DNA of 64,000 bases from Drosophila persimilis (GCF_003286085.1 NW_020825399.1:361765-425764); one strand, 5' to 3'. Shown: positions 1-11,888, counted from the stretch's first letter. Translations and numbers: made by a program. The notes: a model not told the origin generated them from the letters alone.

Positions 1-803
1 AGCTTTAGGTATTCATCGAGGAAAGCGCTTTCGCCGATGGAGCCATAAACTGGAGAAAAGGTATGAGTGGACTTAAATTTTGTTATTAATAAAGTACAAC
101 TTGAAACAAGGGAATTAGGGCCGGTCGGTGAGCGGGAGGGAGAAGTGCCCACTCGAATTGGCTTCTGAACATTACGGAGTCAGCAAGCAAGTTAGTTTGT
201 CCATTTCGGACTTATTTAGTATATCGTTTGTATTACACATAGCCAAGTATTTGTAGGAATTTTACACATATATTTTCATTTAGCTACTCTTTTAATGTGG
301 GGAATTATATTATGGTATTTGCGGGTAATATTAGTGTTTTAGCCAGTAAGTGAATAAACTTTATAATGTATTAATCTACCGTTTTGCTTTCGCTGGCAAA
401 TTCCCCATGTAGGACGTCCCGGACAAAGGGGTCATTCCGTCATTAAATCGAACGGTTTGGAATGGCCATGGTAGGGCGGGCGACACGACCTCGACAACAC
501 CAGAGGCGGAGTTGAGATACCTTTCCAGCACAAATCCACAATTCTATCCAGGGATAAACAGTGTCTCCCGGTTAAGCATTTTCGTCGTGACACGCTACTT
601 CATTCGCGGTATAATGCGTATAGGCCACCAGCAGGAGGAGGGGCAAGAACATCACTCCAATAGCCGACGAGCAGAGGCCGGAAACCCAAAGCGTGTGCTC
701 CCCTTCGCTGAACAACAGCTAGCCTGGCAGGATTTATATACACAGACGTGCGTAGGTGATACGTTACATTTATGAATCATAGATATAGTATTATAACTAA
801 AAA
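1..803 (+). repeat. Left LTR of element A (start lies outside the window)
   Basis: Positions 1-768 match 7712-8479 with a single visible mismatch. About 35 bases further belong to this LTR, because the primer site follows at 805; the right copy lacks them since it is cut by the junction at 8479. Short open frames inside the LTR occur in both copies and are not genes. Confidence 0.88.
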
Positions 804-804
804 T

Positions 805-822
805 TGGCGCCCAACGTGGGGC
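805..822 (+). promoter_or_regulatory. Primer binding site of element A, tRNA-Lys type
   Basis: The 18 bases TGGCGCCCAACGTGGGGC are the exact complement of the 3' end of a Drosophila tRNA-Lys (CTT anticodon) including CCA. The site sits directly after the LTR, as expected for minus-strand DNA priming. It is a primer site and not a tRNA gene, since no cloverleaf surrounds it. Confidence 0.9.
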
Positions 823-1982
823 CACACCTATTCAGGTGTGACACCATTAACACTGTGACATCCTTTTTTTTTGTTTTTAAAACTTCCCGATTCAGCATAG
901 ACGGCATTGACCAAAATTGTTTCTCTGGAAGTGGTCATTGCTCAAGAATACCTTCTTTTCTCAACACCAAGTAGAGGGCTCGTCAGTCGATTCGGAAAAC
1001 GGAAGCAGAAGTTTTGACTTTTCATCCGGCCACGTCTGAGGAGCGTTTCGAAAAGTGCATCGATCTTAATAATACCCTACTTTTTCTGAGGCAGGAGCCT
1101 TAAACATGGTCTTTCGGGCGCATAGGACTGCAGAGGGAATCTCGTTTACTTACGGAACCCTGCCCACGGCTGAAGGACTGTTCGGAAGGCTTAGCCGTTG
1201 CTGCTGATGAGCTTTAGCGCGTTGGACATACTCGGATTAATCTTGATTATAGAATTCCGTTGGCCACGAGTGAAATCAGAAGCAGCATGCTCATTTCAAG
1301 TGTAGAGTGCCAAGCCGAGGTGTTTGGACAACAGCGGCGCGAATCAAAGCAGCAGCTGGCCACGGCTCGCGCATGCAGTAGTTGTTGGTTTTAATTAGAC
1401 AGCGACAAGTGCAAGGCGTCTGCGCGCGTACACATTCTTTTCATTTTCTTTTGTGCTTAGGAATTGGGGTCTCAATTAGCATAGGGTCCGTTTCGCATGG
1501 GGATTAGCTATGCGTAAGGCAAAAATTTTTATGACTTTATTTTATCGTATCATATTCTTTGCGCTCTATTCTTGTGGTTTACATTCCATGTGTGTTATTT
1601 CGTAGGGCTGTTGATTTGCTAGCTCTCTCGCTGTACGAGGGAAGCGAGACTTGAGAACAGCTGTGGCGTTTGCAGGGCCATTGACCCTAAGTTGGCAACG
1701 TAGGAAGCTATGAATTATAACACGAGGAATCAGTTCTCTTTGTAATTTGAGTTCACGTAAAATTACCTATTATTTTTGAATTTTTAAGTCATCTTAGGTT
1801 TGCTAGCATAAGTTATCTGACTTTTAACTAGAATATTTAATTTAGTTTTACTATTAACACATTTTTAACTTTGGTTTTGTCTGCGTTTGATAAGCAAGTG
1901 TTTAGGTTTTGTCGTGTAGTTTTTGTGGGGCATATTTTTGTCAGGACAGTTAGGAATTAAGTTTGATTTATTTCTTTTTACA
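823..1982 (+). other. Untranslated leader of element A
   Basis: About 1.16 kb lie between the primer site and the first plausible gag ATG at 1983. I see no conserved open frame and no other element in it. Such a leader usually carries packaging signals and may carry insulator or promoter sites, but none can be named here. Confidence 0.7.
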
Positions 1983-4900
1983 ATGGAAAACCCCGATAAC
2001 GAGACTGAACCGGCTCCGGCGCCAAAATGCCAGTTGTGTGGGAAAACTTTGGCTTCGGCTCCTACATTGAAAACAAAGTGCAGTCACGAGTTTCACAAAA
2101 CTTGTATTGAGTCACATGTCAAGACCCATACTACCTGTCCCACATGCAAGACGCTATGCGTCGATAGAAGTACTCCTCATAATACCAGGTCCCAGGCCAA
2201 GCAAAACGAGGCAGCAGCCATAACCGCTGAAAGAGTTAGTAGCATGGTTACACAGGCCATCAGCACGATGCAAAACGAGGTGGTAGCCCAGCTCACGGAC
2301 AAAATGGCTCAAATCATTCAGTCCAGCATAGCAGCACATTTCCAAGAGACTGGCAATAGTATTCCTCAAGGGAATAGACGTGGGGAAGCGGATAATCCGG
2401 TCCAACAAAATAGGGACAGAGAAGTGGGGGAAACATTCCGACAGGGGCTGAATAGTCAGTATTCAGCACAGTTTCCGAGCTACGACCGTCCAAGCAGTGC
2501 AGTCTCAGATCTGAGTCAGCGACCGGACAAAGTCGCCCATATCCTCAATAGTTGGAAATTACGTTTTAATGGGACCCAAGAAGGATTGAGCATTGATAAC
2601 TTTCTCTATAGGGTAGAGGCTTTGACACATCAGACTCTTGAAGGAAATTTTCCAGTTCTTTGCAGTAACGCCAGTCTGCTTTTTGACGGAAAGGCCAGAG
2701 ATTTTTATTGGCGTTACCACAAGACTTCCGGATCGATGAGATGGGACCGGTTATGCCAAGCCCTAAGAAAGCAGTTTAGGGATTCTCGAACCGATGTGGA
2801 TATCAGAGAAGCGATAAGGGACAGGAAGCAAAAAGAAAAAGAAAGTTTCGATTCCTTCCACGACGCCCTGATACAGCTGATGGATGATTTGGAAACTCCC
2901 ATGTCAGAGAAAGCGATTGTGGAAACTTTACGGCGCAATTTGCGACCTGAAATTAGACATGAGCTACTGAATGTCCAAATCGACTCCGTAGAACGTTTGA
3001 GAGAAGTCTGTCGTAGAAGGGAGGGTTTTCTCGACGACGTTAGGCGGAGTCATGGGTACCAGAAATTGATTCCTTTCCGGAAACAGGTTGCGGAATTGGT
3101 AGGGGAAGCCCAATTAGAGGAGGCCTCCGAATTCTCGGATGTAGAAGAAGAGGACGAGGTGGCAGCCGTGGCACTGATTTGCTGGAATTGCCGAAAGGAG
3201 GGGCATCGCTACCACGATTGCGATAGCAAAAGGAAAATTTTTTGCTTTGGGTGCGGAGCACCTAATAAATATAAGCCGTCGTGTAGCAAGTGCCAAAAAA
3301 AACGGCAAAGTGAACACCCAGCCTCGCCAGCCGGTCAGTGTTCAGCGCAAGCAGTCGAGTGCAGAGGCGAAATCCCAGTAGGGATGCTTAAAACTACCGC
3401 CCAGCTTCCGTCGGAGAAATCAGAATCCGACATACACCAAGCTTTAGTCTGGCCACAACTAGTCCATGCCAGATCCCATTCGCTTTTCACCAACGACCAA
3501 CCCAGTAATAAGTCCCTCACAAGGAGTGCAAGAAGGATGAGAGCGTTCCGGCAGGCGGCGAAAGCGATAAATTGCATTCGTTACAAGCAGAAGGACAAGC
3601 GTCCATATGCGGAAGTTCGCCTGTTGGATCAAACGGTCCTTGGTCTATTGGACACCGGAGCAGCTATAAGTGTTATAGGCGGAAAGTTAGCAGAACGCGT
3701 AATCCAAAGCCGAATTCCTTTTAAGAGAGGAGTTCTAAATGCTTCCACTGCGGATGGACGGAGGCAAGAGGTAGTGGGACGACTGCGGACACCGGTGCAG
3801 TATAAGGGTGCAGTGAAGGACCTTGAGCTGCACATTATTCCATCGCTCAGCCAGGACCTGTATTTAGGGATCGATTTTTGGTCGAGTTTCGATTTATTAC
3901 CACCCAGCATGTCGCTGGCAGAGATAGTTCATGAACCGCAGAACCTCAGCCGAGGGGAAATGGATCAGTTGCAAGCGACCATCAATTTATTTCCTTCGTT
4001 TTCCGTTTCCGGTCTAGGAAAGACGGCCCTGCTTTCGCATTCAATTGATGTAGGTGATGCAAAAGCCGTGAAGCAGAGACACTTCCCTGTATCTCCTGCG
4101 GTAGAGAAATTGTTATATGCGGAGATAGATCGGATGCTCAGCTTAGGGGTGATAGAGGAATCCGATAGTGCGTGGTCATCACCGGTAGTATTGGTGCAGA
4201 AGCCAGGGAAGGTGAGGCTATGTTTGGATAGTAGGAAAGTTAACGCGGTGACCAAAAAGGACGCGTATCCGTTACCACAAATTGATGGGATTTTAGGACG
4301 TCTTCCTAAGGCGATGTTTATTTCGAGCCTGGATCTTAACGATGCCTATTGGCAAGTTCCCTTAGAGCCGAGCTCACGCGATAAAACAGCGTTCACGGTT
4401 CCGGGCAAACCTCTCTACCAGTATAAGGTGATGCCTTTTGGTCTCACTAACGCTTCGCAGACCATGACAAGGCTGATGGACAAGGTAATTCCGGCCAGTT
4501 TAAGAAATGAAGTTTTTGTGTACCTGGACGACCTTTTGATTGTGTCGGACAGTTTTGAGTCACATCGGAGGGTGTTGAGTGAAGTGGCAGGTTACATAAA
4601 AGCGGCAGGGTTAACGCTGAATGTGGAGAAAAGCAAGTTTAGCATGAAGTCAGTGCGGTATTTGGGGCATATAGTAGGTGAAGGGGTGATTCGTACAGAT
4701 CCGGATAAGATTTCGGCTATGTCCGATTTTCCTTTGCCAAAATCCCTAAAGTCTCTGCGTCGCGTCCTAGGTATGGTAGGCTGGTACCGGAAGTTTATAA
4801 GCAACTTCGCATCGGTAGCCGCGCCTCTCACGGACTTGCTCAAACCCAGACAGAAATTTTCAATGACTCCAGCGGGTCAGGAGGCTTTTGAAAAGTTGAA

Positions 4901-6601
4901 GGAGATGCTTTGCTCAGCGCCAGTTTTGCGTAGTCCTGATTTTAGCAAACCATTCTATGTTCACTGCGACGCTAGCAAGACAGGCGTTGGGGGAGTGCTG
5001 GTGCAGAAGACACCGGAGGGGGACGAATATCCGATTGCGTTTGTATCGAAAAAACTCAACAAAGCCCAAAAGAATTATTCGGTCACCGAACAAGAATGTC
5101 TGGCCGCAATAGTTTGCATAAATAGGTTCAGAGCTTACATCGAGGGGCATGAATTTACTGTAATCACTATTAAAACGCCTCCTTGAAGTGGCTCATGTCA
5201 CAAACTGACTTACACTCACGTCTAGCCCGGTGGGCATTAAAGCTGCAGAGTTTCTCGTTTAAAATCGAGCATCGTAGCGGCAGGCTTAATGTGGTTCCGG
5301 ATGCTCTTTCTCGCGTAAATGAGGAGGAAGTGGCGACTCTAGACGCGAGCAATGGGTTGTTGGTGGATTTGGAATCGCCAGAATTCAAGGCAGAAGATTA
5401 CGTGGAGATCGTAGAAAGGGTTAGGGCCAATATTGATAAGTTGCCAGATCTCAAAATTGTAGATAACTTGTTGTATCGTAGGTCAGATCACGCAACAGGA
5501 GAGGTGCTACATGATGTGTTCATTTGGAAACTCTGGATTCCTCAAGGGTTAGTGGTTGATGTTTTGCGTAACGCGCACGACAATCCACTGGCTTCCCATG
5601 GAGGCATTCACAAAACCCTAGAAAGGATACGGCGGTATTATTACTGGCCTGGTTTGGTTGCCGATGTGAAGAAGTATATCCAGGCTTGTGATGTCTGCAA
5701 GACTACCAAGGCCCCCAATACAATCCAGAGACCGAAGATTGGAATTGCGCCCGAGTCACAACGTTTCTTCCAGAAATTATATGTAGATTTCCTGGGGCCA
5801 TATCCCCGTTCAAGAAGTGGACATATAGGCATCTTTATTGTCCTCGATCACTATTCTAAATATGTGTTTCTTAAGGCAGTGAAGAAGTTGACCGCGGACG
5901 TGGTAGTCAAGTACATGCAGCAAGATCTTTTTCATGCTTTCGGGGTTCCGGAGACAATAGTATCCGACAATGGCACACAATTTAAGTCTGAGGCATTCCA
6001 AAAGCTACTCCGGGAATATAAAGTTTCGCACACTCTCACGGCCCTGTACGCACCCCAAGCTAATGCTTCCGAACGTGTAAATCGCTCGGTGATTGCAGCA
6101 ATCCGATCTTACGTGCGCGAGGATCAGAAGGACTGGGACGAGCACCTCAGCAGCATTTGCTGCGCATTGCGTTCGGCGGTGCATGCAAGTCTGAATGCAA
6201 CTCCTTATTATATGGTGTTCGGACAGCATTTCATCACTTCCGGGGCAACATACAAGCTTCTGAGAGCATTGCGGGTGATGGATGACAGGTCAGCAGTTTT
6301 CTCGCGGGAGGATTCATTAGACTTGGTTCGAAGCAAGGCTCTAGAAGTCATGAAAAAACAGAATGATAAGAATGAACGGCAGTATAACTTACGGTCTAGA
6401 GACATATCCTACAATGTCGGCCAGGAGGTGTTCCGAAGAAATTTCAGGCAGAGCAATTTTCAGTCAGGGTACAGCGCGAAGTTGGGTCCGGCCTTTCTGA
6501 AGGCCAGGGTCAAAAAGAAGATAGGGCAGGCCTACTATGAGTTAGAGGATTTGCAGGGTCGTTACGTAGGACGGTTTCACGCGAAAGATCTTCGTCAGTA
6601 A
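1983..6601 (+). pseudogene. gag-pol coding region of element A
   Basis: The start at 1983 is chosen because a RING-H2 finger begins 15 codons later; the frame is open slightly upstream without recognisable domains. In order: RING-H2 finger (2.03-2.15 kb), capsid-like Gag segment (2.5-3.05 kb), zinc-knuckle-like cysteines (CWNCRKEGHRYHDC and following, 3.18-3.3 kb), aspartic protease (LLDTGAAIS, 3.64 kb), reverse transcriptase with YLDD (4.1-4.75 kb), RNase H (from 4.93 kb), integrase HHCC zinc domain (5.6-5.7 kb) and catalytic core with VSDNGTQFKS (5.78-6.2 kb). gag and pol share one frame over most of the length, without the usual Ty3/gypsy gag/pol frame change. The region is nearly whole, with about one break. 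The RING finger is unusual in a Gag. Confidence 0.88.
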
Positions 6602-7537
6602 GCCAACTGCTTCAAGCTGTCCTGTTATCATTCTTGGGAGTGTGACCCCCAAGCCTGATCTTTCGGGGGGGCTTTTGTAGCGCTTGTAGCAGGGAATGCT
6701 GAGTTTTTTGTGGCGCCATCTAATGCTCAGAGTGGCAGGCGAACGACAGGTCAAGGGAGAACCAAAAAGACGGTAACAGGTCAAAACGTCAGGCTATCTC
6801 TGTTGAAAATGCATCCAGGGACCTGTTAGAGGATTTGCCGCCAGAACGTTGGCGTCCCTATCGGCTATTCCCTTGTGAAAGTCAATTGAGTCGGTTGCGT
6901 ATCGGTCCGACGGAAGGGAAAAACCAAGAATTTAGTGAAGAGAATAACTCTAGGGAATCTAAATAGCTAAATCCAAGATTCGACTGCGAGATTCTTGGTT
7001 GAAGGCGAGTGGACTATTCAGTCGTCAGAAGCCGTATAGCGCTGAGTCCGGTTGGGTCTTGGCGCTTAGTAAATCGAGGTATTCAGTGCGGATTCGATCG
7101 TCCAAGGAAGCCAGCCAGCAGACAACAGCAGCCGCAAGCCTACCAAAGCGGCGTTTAAACTTTTGGGACTGTCTGGAAAGCGCTCAGCCATCGGAGAAGC
7201 GAGCGTGGAAGCAGAGGGAGAAGATATTTGGGCAACGCTAGGTCCCCCCCAAGCGGCTAGCTTCCCGAGGCGTTGGCGTCGGCACTTTAGTAGTCGAGCG
7301 CGACGCGACAGAAAAGGAGGGCCCGTCCCTTGGTCGCGAGCAGATCGGCGGAGAGAAAGTGTTAATCTAGCACCGTCGGAGATTGGCCGTTTGGCCTTTT
7401 CTTTGCTTTCGCGTACCCTTCACCTGCAGAAGCAGGGGAAAGAATTTGTGCGGTTCCCTTTCGCCCAGGAGGTGGAAAGGAAACATAGATAACAGTCGGG
7501 AGAAATAGAATAGGAAAAAAAAGAGGAAGCAACAGAT
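6602..7537 (+). other. 3' untranslated region of element A
   Basis: About 0.9 kb separate the integrase end from the right LTR. I see no envelope signature such as a signal peptide, transmembrane segment or furin site. The short open frames around 7.0-7.5 kb have no recognisable motifs and are probably chance. A purine-rich tract stands at the end. Confidence 0.65.
7512..7532 (+). promoter_or_regulatory. Polypurine tract of element A (candidate)
   Basis: An almost pure A/G run (AGGAAAAAAAAGAGGAAG, then CAA) lies a few bases before a TG dinucleotide that is a good candidate for the LTR start (7538 or 7546). This is the expected place for plus-strand priming. The exact LTR start cannot be proved because the left copy begins outside the window. 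Confidence 0.55.
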
Positions 7538-8479
7538 TGACAGAGTGATTGTATTCGTGTTCGTAAATGTATAATTAATTTTGATCTCGGTGCGGAGTTA
7601 TTTAGGAGAGAATTAGATTTGATTCCGGTAGTGGCTTCTCGTGACTCTCGCCGATCTGCAAATATGATTTCCCCCTACCTTGTGCCATTTTAAGTGTTCT
7701 TCCACCACAGCAGCTTTAGGTATTCATCGAGGAAAGCGCTTTCGCCGATGGAGCCATAAACTGGAGAAAAGGTATGAGTGGACTTAAATTTTGTTATTAA
7801 TAAAGTACAACTTGAAACAAGGGAATTAGGGCCGGTCGGTGAGCGGGAGGGAGAAGTGCCCACTCGAATTGGCTTCTGAACATTACGGAGTCAGCAAGCA
7901 AGTTAGTTTGTCCATTTCGGACTTATTTAGTATATCGTTTGTATTACACATAGCCAAGTATTTGTAGGAATTTTACACATATATTTTCATTTAGCTACTC
8001 TTTTAATGTGGGGAATTATATTATGGTATTTGCGGGTAATATTAGTGTTTTAGCCAGTAAGTGAATAAACTTTATAATGTATTAATCTACCGTTTTGCTT
8101 TCGCTGGCAAATTCCCCATGTAGGACGTCCCGGACAAAGGGGCCATTCCGTCATTAAATCGAACGGTTTGGAATGGCCATGGTAGGGCGGGCGACACGAC
8201 CTCGACAACACCAGAGGCGGAGTTGAGATACCTTTCCAGCACAAATCCACAATTCTATCCAGGGATAAACAGTGTCTCCCGGTTAAGCATTTTCGTCGTG
8301 ACACGCTACTTCATTCGCGGTATAATGCGTATAGGCCACCAGCAGGAGGAGGGGCAAGAACATCACTCCAATAGCCGACGAGCAGAGGCCGGAAACCCAA
8401 AGCGTGTGCTCCCCTTCGCTGAACAACAGCTAGCCTGGCAGGATTTATATACACAGACGTGCGTAGGTGATACGTTACA
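7538..8479 (+). repeat. Right LTR of element A, cut at its end
   Basis: The stretch 7712-8479 repeats 1-768 with one visible difference. The start is inferred from the preceding polypurine tract and is uncertain by tens of bases. At 8479/8480 the LTR passes directly into RNase H sequence of element B, so the last 35 or so LTR bases are missing. Confidence 0.75.
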
Positions 8480-9352
8480 AACCCACTCTGTTACAGTACC
8501 CAGATTTTCAGAAAGAATTTTGTATAATCACCGATGCTAGTAAACAAGCATGTGGAGCGGTTTTAACTCAAAACCATAACGGACTCCAACTCCCATTAGC
8601 ATATGCATCACGTTCATTCACAAAAGGTGAAAGTAACAAAAGTACTACAGGACAGGAATTAGCAGCAATTCATTGGGCAATTACCCATTTTCGACCATAT
8701 ATCTATGGTAAACACTTTACAGTAAAAACGGATCACAGACCACTAACATACCTATTTTCAATGGTCAATCCCAGCTCAAAACTCACACGCATGCGGCTCG
8801 AATTAGAAGAATACGACTTTACAGTCGCGTATCTAAAGGGTAAAGATAATCATGTAGCAGATGCGTTATCAAGAATAACCATCACAGACCTGAAAAACAT
8901 ACAAAAAACGAAACTTATGGAACCCACTCTGTTACAGTACCCAGATTTTCAGAAAGAATTTTGTATAATCACCGATGCTAGTAAACAAGCATGTGGAGCG
9001 GTTTTAACTCAAAACCATAACGGACTCCAACTCCCATTAGCATATGCATCACGTTCATTCACAAAAGGTGAAAGTAACAAAAGTACTACAGGACAGGAAT
9101 TAGCAGCAATTCATTGGGCAATTACCCATTTTCGACCATATATCTATGGTAAACACTTTACAGTAAAAACGGATCACAGACCACTAACATACCTATTTTG
9201 AATGGTCAATCCCAGCTCAAAACTCACACGCATGCGGCTCGAATTAGAAGAATACGACTTTACAGTCGAGTATCTAAAGGGTAAAGATAATCATGTAGCA
9301 GATGCGTTATCAAGAATAACCATCACAGACCTGAAAAACATACAAAAAACGA
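8480..9352 (+). repeat. 441-bp tandem duplication of the RNase H segment, first instance
   Basis: The sequence from CCCACTCTGTTACAGTACCC onward recurs with a 441-base period (landmarks 8491 and 8932). The period is a multiple of three, so the repeat keeps frame. The same doubled segment appears in the second unit at 16369-17241. The left end coincides with the element A junction. Confidence 0.9.
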
Positions 9353-9450
9353 ATAAAGTCCTGAATGTCACTACCAGGCAACAGAGTAGACAGAAATCCT
9401 GCGCAGGAAAAGAACAAATAGAATTGCCTAGGCAATCTCTAACAAAAGCT

Positions 9451-10449
9451 TCAAAGCCAAAGCAACGTATATGAAGTCATCAACAATGACGAAGTACGTA
9501 TTGTTTTTAGTCTGCCGTGCTCGCAATTTTTAACCATTGTACTAATGGCCTCTTTGCAGCTGAACTTATCGGCGTGTTCCGCTGGCAAACCCTCATCAAT
9601 GTATGATGCTTCTAGAAGTTTTCTCATATCATCAATCTCTGTTGTGAATTGGGCGGCTGTTTTGCCTTTTTGGCATATTTTTGCCATTTTAGCCTCTATA
9701 ACATCTGATGACTCTCCGACAATAGTGTCTTGCAATTTCTTTATTATTGCGTTAATGGTGGTTTCATCTTGTATTTTATACAATGTAGTTCCTATTACTT
9801 TTGATTTAATTACTTCTATAGCTAAATTTTCGTATGGTCCTTTCGTTAGATTGACCAATTTGACTGCCGTAATGAATCTTTGTAAATGGAGTTTCTGTCC
9901 ATTAAATTCCGGAATGGCGTGCGAAATATCTTTGATATATGCCCGTTGGGCAATTGTTTCGTCTGCCATTGTGGTTGGTTCTTGACCAACCACGCTGTTT
10001 GCTGAACTAGTCGACGGTTTGTCGTCGTTTACCGGATGGTTCGATCTATTTGATCGAGAATCGTCTTCCGATATGATGATAATATTTTGTACATTCGGGG
10101 GCCTGGGACTTATTGGCCCTGATTCCGATTCTACAGCTGGTATATATGTCGCAGCTGTGTTTAGAAGATTTGGTATGTGTATGTCTAGATTGAATTTTTC
10201 TCTAACGAATACTAATCGTTCCCTTAGACATTTGAAGACGTCTGTAGCTTGAAACCAATGTATATCAGTAAGTCTTTGTTTGTTCTCTAGAAAAAGTTCT
10301 CTGACCTCATTATATTTGTTTACCAAATTAGTTGTATGTTTAATGACCGTACTATTTTGAGTAGGTCTGTTCTGCGATAAGCATTTATATGACTTATCGA
10401 ATTCTGCTCTTAGAGTGCAAATTTTATCGCAGATCGTAAGCCAGTCCAT
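9451..10449 (-). pseudogene. Inverted gag region of element B
   Basis: Read on -, this encodes a 412/mdg1-type Gag: an N-terminal part beginning MDWLTICDKICTLRAEFDKS, a charged serine-rich middle, and a capsid-like part with HAIPEFNGQKLHLQRFI and KKLQDTIVGESSDVIEAKM. It is the mirror copy of the gag at 13703. The C-terminal end runs into the pol joint, so the last codons are not Gag. It is a rearranged fossil fragment. Confidence 0.82.
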
Positions 10450-10458
10450 ATGTGTTTT

Positions 10459-10767
10459 TTAATGTTGTCCATTCCGATTGGAAGACAATCTAACATTAGC
10501 AATCACAATTCTTCCTAGAATTTCATTTTCTATTATTTGGCTTTTTACGAGGATGCCGGGTATGGTTGATAATACGATACCCTTTTGTGTGGCATCACAA
10601 TGAATTAGTGGTGAAAAAGGTAAATTATATTCGTTCATATATGAGTATTCGAACTCGTATATGCTAATTGGATTGGGGAATACGGCTAAGATTGCTTTAG
10701 CTCTATATTCGAAATTTTCATTCCTATCGTGGGTAGCCCTAATGGATGCTACTGTTTTACGAGACAT
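10459..10767 (-). CDS. Second small leader ORF of element B, inverted copy (102 aa)
   Basis: The product starts MSRKTVASIRATHDRNENFE. It lies just upstream of gag, with nine bases between its stop and the gag ATG. The same frame is present at 13385-13693 (+) and 18336-18644 (-). I do not recognise a domain; there is no signal peptide or membrane segment. From memory 412-type elements carry small ORFs ahead of gag, and this may be one of them. Its role is unknown. Confidence 0.6.
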   Translation of the reverse strand: MSRKTVASIRATHDRNENFEYRAKAILAVFPNPISIYEFEYSYMNEYNLPFSPLIHCDATQKGIVLSTIPGILVKSQIIENEILGRIVIANVRLSSNRNGQH

Positions 10768-10854
10768 TTTATTTTGGCTTTGTAACAGTATATTAAAGGC
10801 GAGAATTCTAACTGAAATGTACCCATGTACATGTATTCGAGCTCTATTATGCTC

Positions 10855-11109
10855 CTAGGGGTCGTTGAGACCAATTTTTTTTTTGACTCTATCTAAATTG
10901 TTTGCCCTACTCATATATATCTTTTTAATTATCTTATTATGTTTTACATACAATGTTAAAAGGAATTGTAAAACACTGACAATGGTTAAAATCAGAGGTA
11001 ATAACCAGAGTGCATTGAGATCATCCCTGTGGTCTATTATTTTGACATTATTGACCACATTGGCCGTATTGTCTTTGGTCTGACTATCGTCAGAACTGAA
11101 CCAACCCAT
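10855..11109 (-). CDS. First small leader ORF of element B, inverted copy (84 aa, membrane protein)
   Basis: The product begins MGWFSSDDSQTKD, so glycine follows the initiator methionine with serine at position 6, a possible N-myristoylation context. A single hydrophobic segment (LLPLILTIVSVLQFLLTLYV, about residues 36-55) is followed by a lysine-rich tail. Near-identical frames stand at 13042-13305 and 28123-28377. A membrane-anchored accessory protein is inferred; the function is unknown. Confidence 0.6.
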   Translation of the reverse strand: MGWFSSDDSQTKDNTANVVNNVKIIDHRDDLNALWLLPLILTIVSVLQFLLTLYVKHNKIIKKIYMSRANNLDRVKKKIGLNDP

Positions 11110-11313
11110 GGTGATGATTTTCTCTCAAAAATTGGTTTCTACAATGTTGGGGGGTTTTTTTTTTTAAATTATCTGCTATTCGTTTATTCTTTTCAATAAT
11201 AAAAAAAAATTATTAAAAATTTTCTTTTTCATGAACACACATATCTATATACATAGTAAAAGCTAAAAATAAAATAACTTCATTAGATTACGTTATTTTT
11301 CAAAGGAGGGAGA

Positions 11314-11885
11314 TGTAGTATGCTCATATTAAATTAAATATAATATACACATTCACGTAAAGTATTCATTATTTCGAATACCCACTGTACCGACGGTACT
11401 TAATGAATAGGCACTGTAACACTTTGTTTCAGTGTTTACGTAACAATAAAATCCCAGACATTCTGGGTGATCGTATTACGATTCACTCAAGAATGCCTCG
11501 AGCGACCCAAGTGCAGCGTCAGCATGTTCCCATGACTTGACGGCACTAATATACATGCATACACACATATATCTTCCCTCGCGCTCTCGCTGCCAACAGC
11601 GCTGAGCATATTCACACATATACATACTAACATATAAGAGATACCCAGCAAACCAACTAACGTGCCTTTTGCGAGAGTTCCGCAAAATGCTCGCAAACGA
11701 GCTCGCTAGCGAGCGACATGGTTTTGTGTCGCAAAACGCTCCAAGCGAGCCAAAAATGAGCTCTACTTCTTGTGTCGCTTACAAAAGCCCAAAACACAAT
11801 TGTAAAATTCAGAATATAAAAACCAATAAAACAGATCGGAGGGTTGATTCCCAAAGATCAAAGAAAGGATTGTACGTCGATTACA
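11314..11885 (+). repeat. LTR of element B (412/mdg1 type)
   Basis: It starts TGTAGTATG directly after a polypurine tract and ends TTACA just before a tRNA-Arg-like primer site, giving 572 bases. The start is typical of mdg1, 412 and blood. It serves as both the end of one element and the start of the next, so two elements may once have shared it. This is the only LTR copy of element B in the window. Confidence 0.78.
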
Positions 11886-11888
11886 TAC

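Larger units (their letters stand above)
1..8479 (+). mobile_element. Element A: Ty3/gypsy LTR retrotransposon, nearly whole
   Basis: The order is LTR, tRNA-Lys primer site, long leader, gag-pol, 3' untranslated region and second LTR, all on +. Positions 1-768 recur at 7712-8479 with one difference that I can see, so the insertion is very young. The left LTR begins before the window. The right LTR is cut at 8479, where it fuses directly to element B pol sequence. Domain order protease, RT, RNase H, integrase is that of Ty3/gypsy. The tRNA-Lys primer and single gag-pol arrangement recall the Osvaldo/Ulysses lineage, which is only a suggestion. There is no envelope gene. The coding part looks nearly whole, with about one break. 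Confidence 0.93.
8480..11252. mobile_element. Element B, part 1: 412/mdg1-like pol piece (+) fused to inverted gag and leader (-)
   Basis: 8480-9497 encodes RNase H and the following linker on +, recognisable by TDASKQACGAVLTQNHNG and VADALSRI. From 9498 the sequence is the reverse complement of the gag and leader at 12889-14653. The element is placed in the 412/mdg1 group by its LTR start TGTAGTATG, a tRNA-Arg-like primer site and small leader ORFs. It is a rearranged fragment and not a functional element. Confidence 0.85.
9498..11252 (-). repeat. Left arm of a 1.75-kb inverted repeat
   Basis: This arm is the reverse complement of 12889-14653 with few differences. It carries gag, two small ORFs and part of the leader on -. 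The 1.64-kb spacer between the arms (11253-12888) holds an LTR, primer site and leader. Confidence 0.9.

Noticed and set aside
512-775. Open frame of 87 codons in the LTR, repeated near 8223
   Set aside because: It lies wholly inside the LTR of element A and reads the same only because the LTRs are near-identical; no domain is visible.
805-822. tRNA-like sequence
   Set aside because: It is a primer site complementary to tRNA-Lys; flanking bases do not form a tRNA. The same applies to the tRNA-Arg, tRNA-Asn and tRNA-Met sites.
6602-7492. Envelope gene in the 3' region of element A
   Set aside because: The open frames are short and basic, with no signal peptide, fusion peptide or membrane segment.
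9545-9985. Long + strand open frame opposite the inverted gag
   Set aside because: It is antisense to the element B gag and recurs wherever gag is inverted; hydrophobic residues come from reading the complement.
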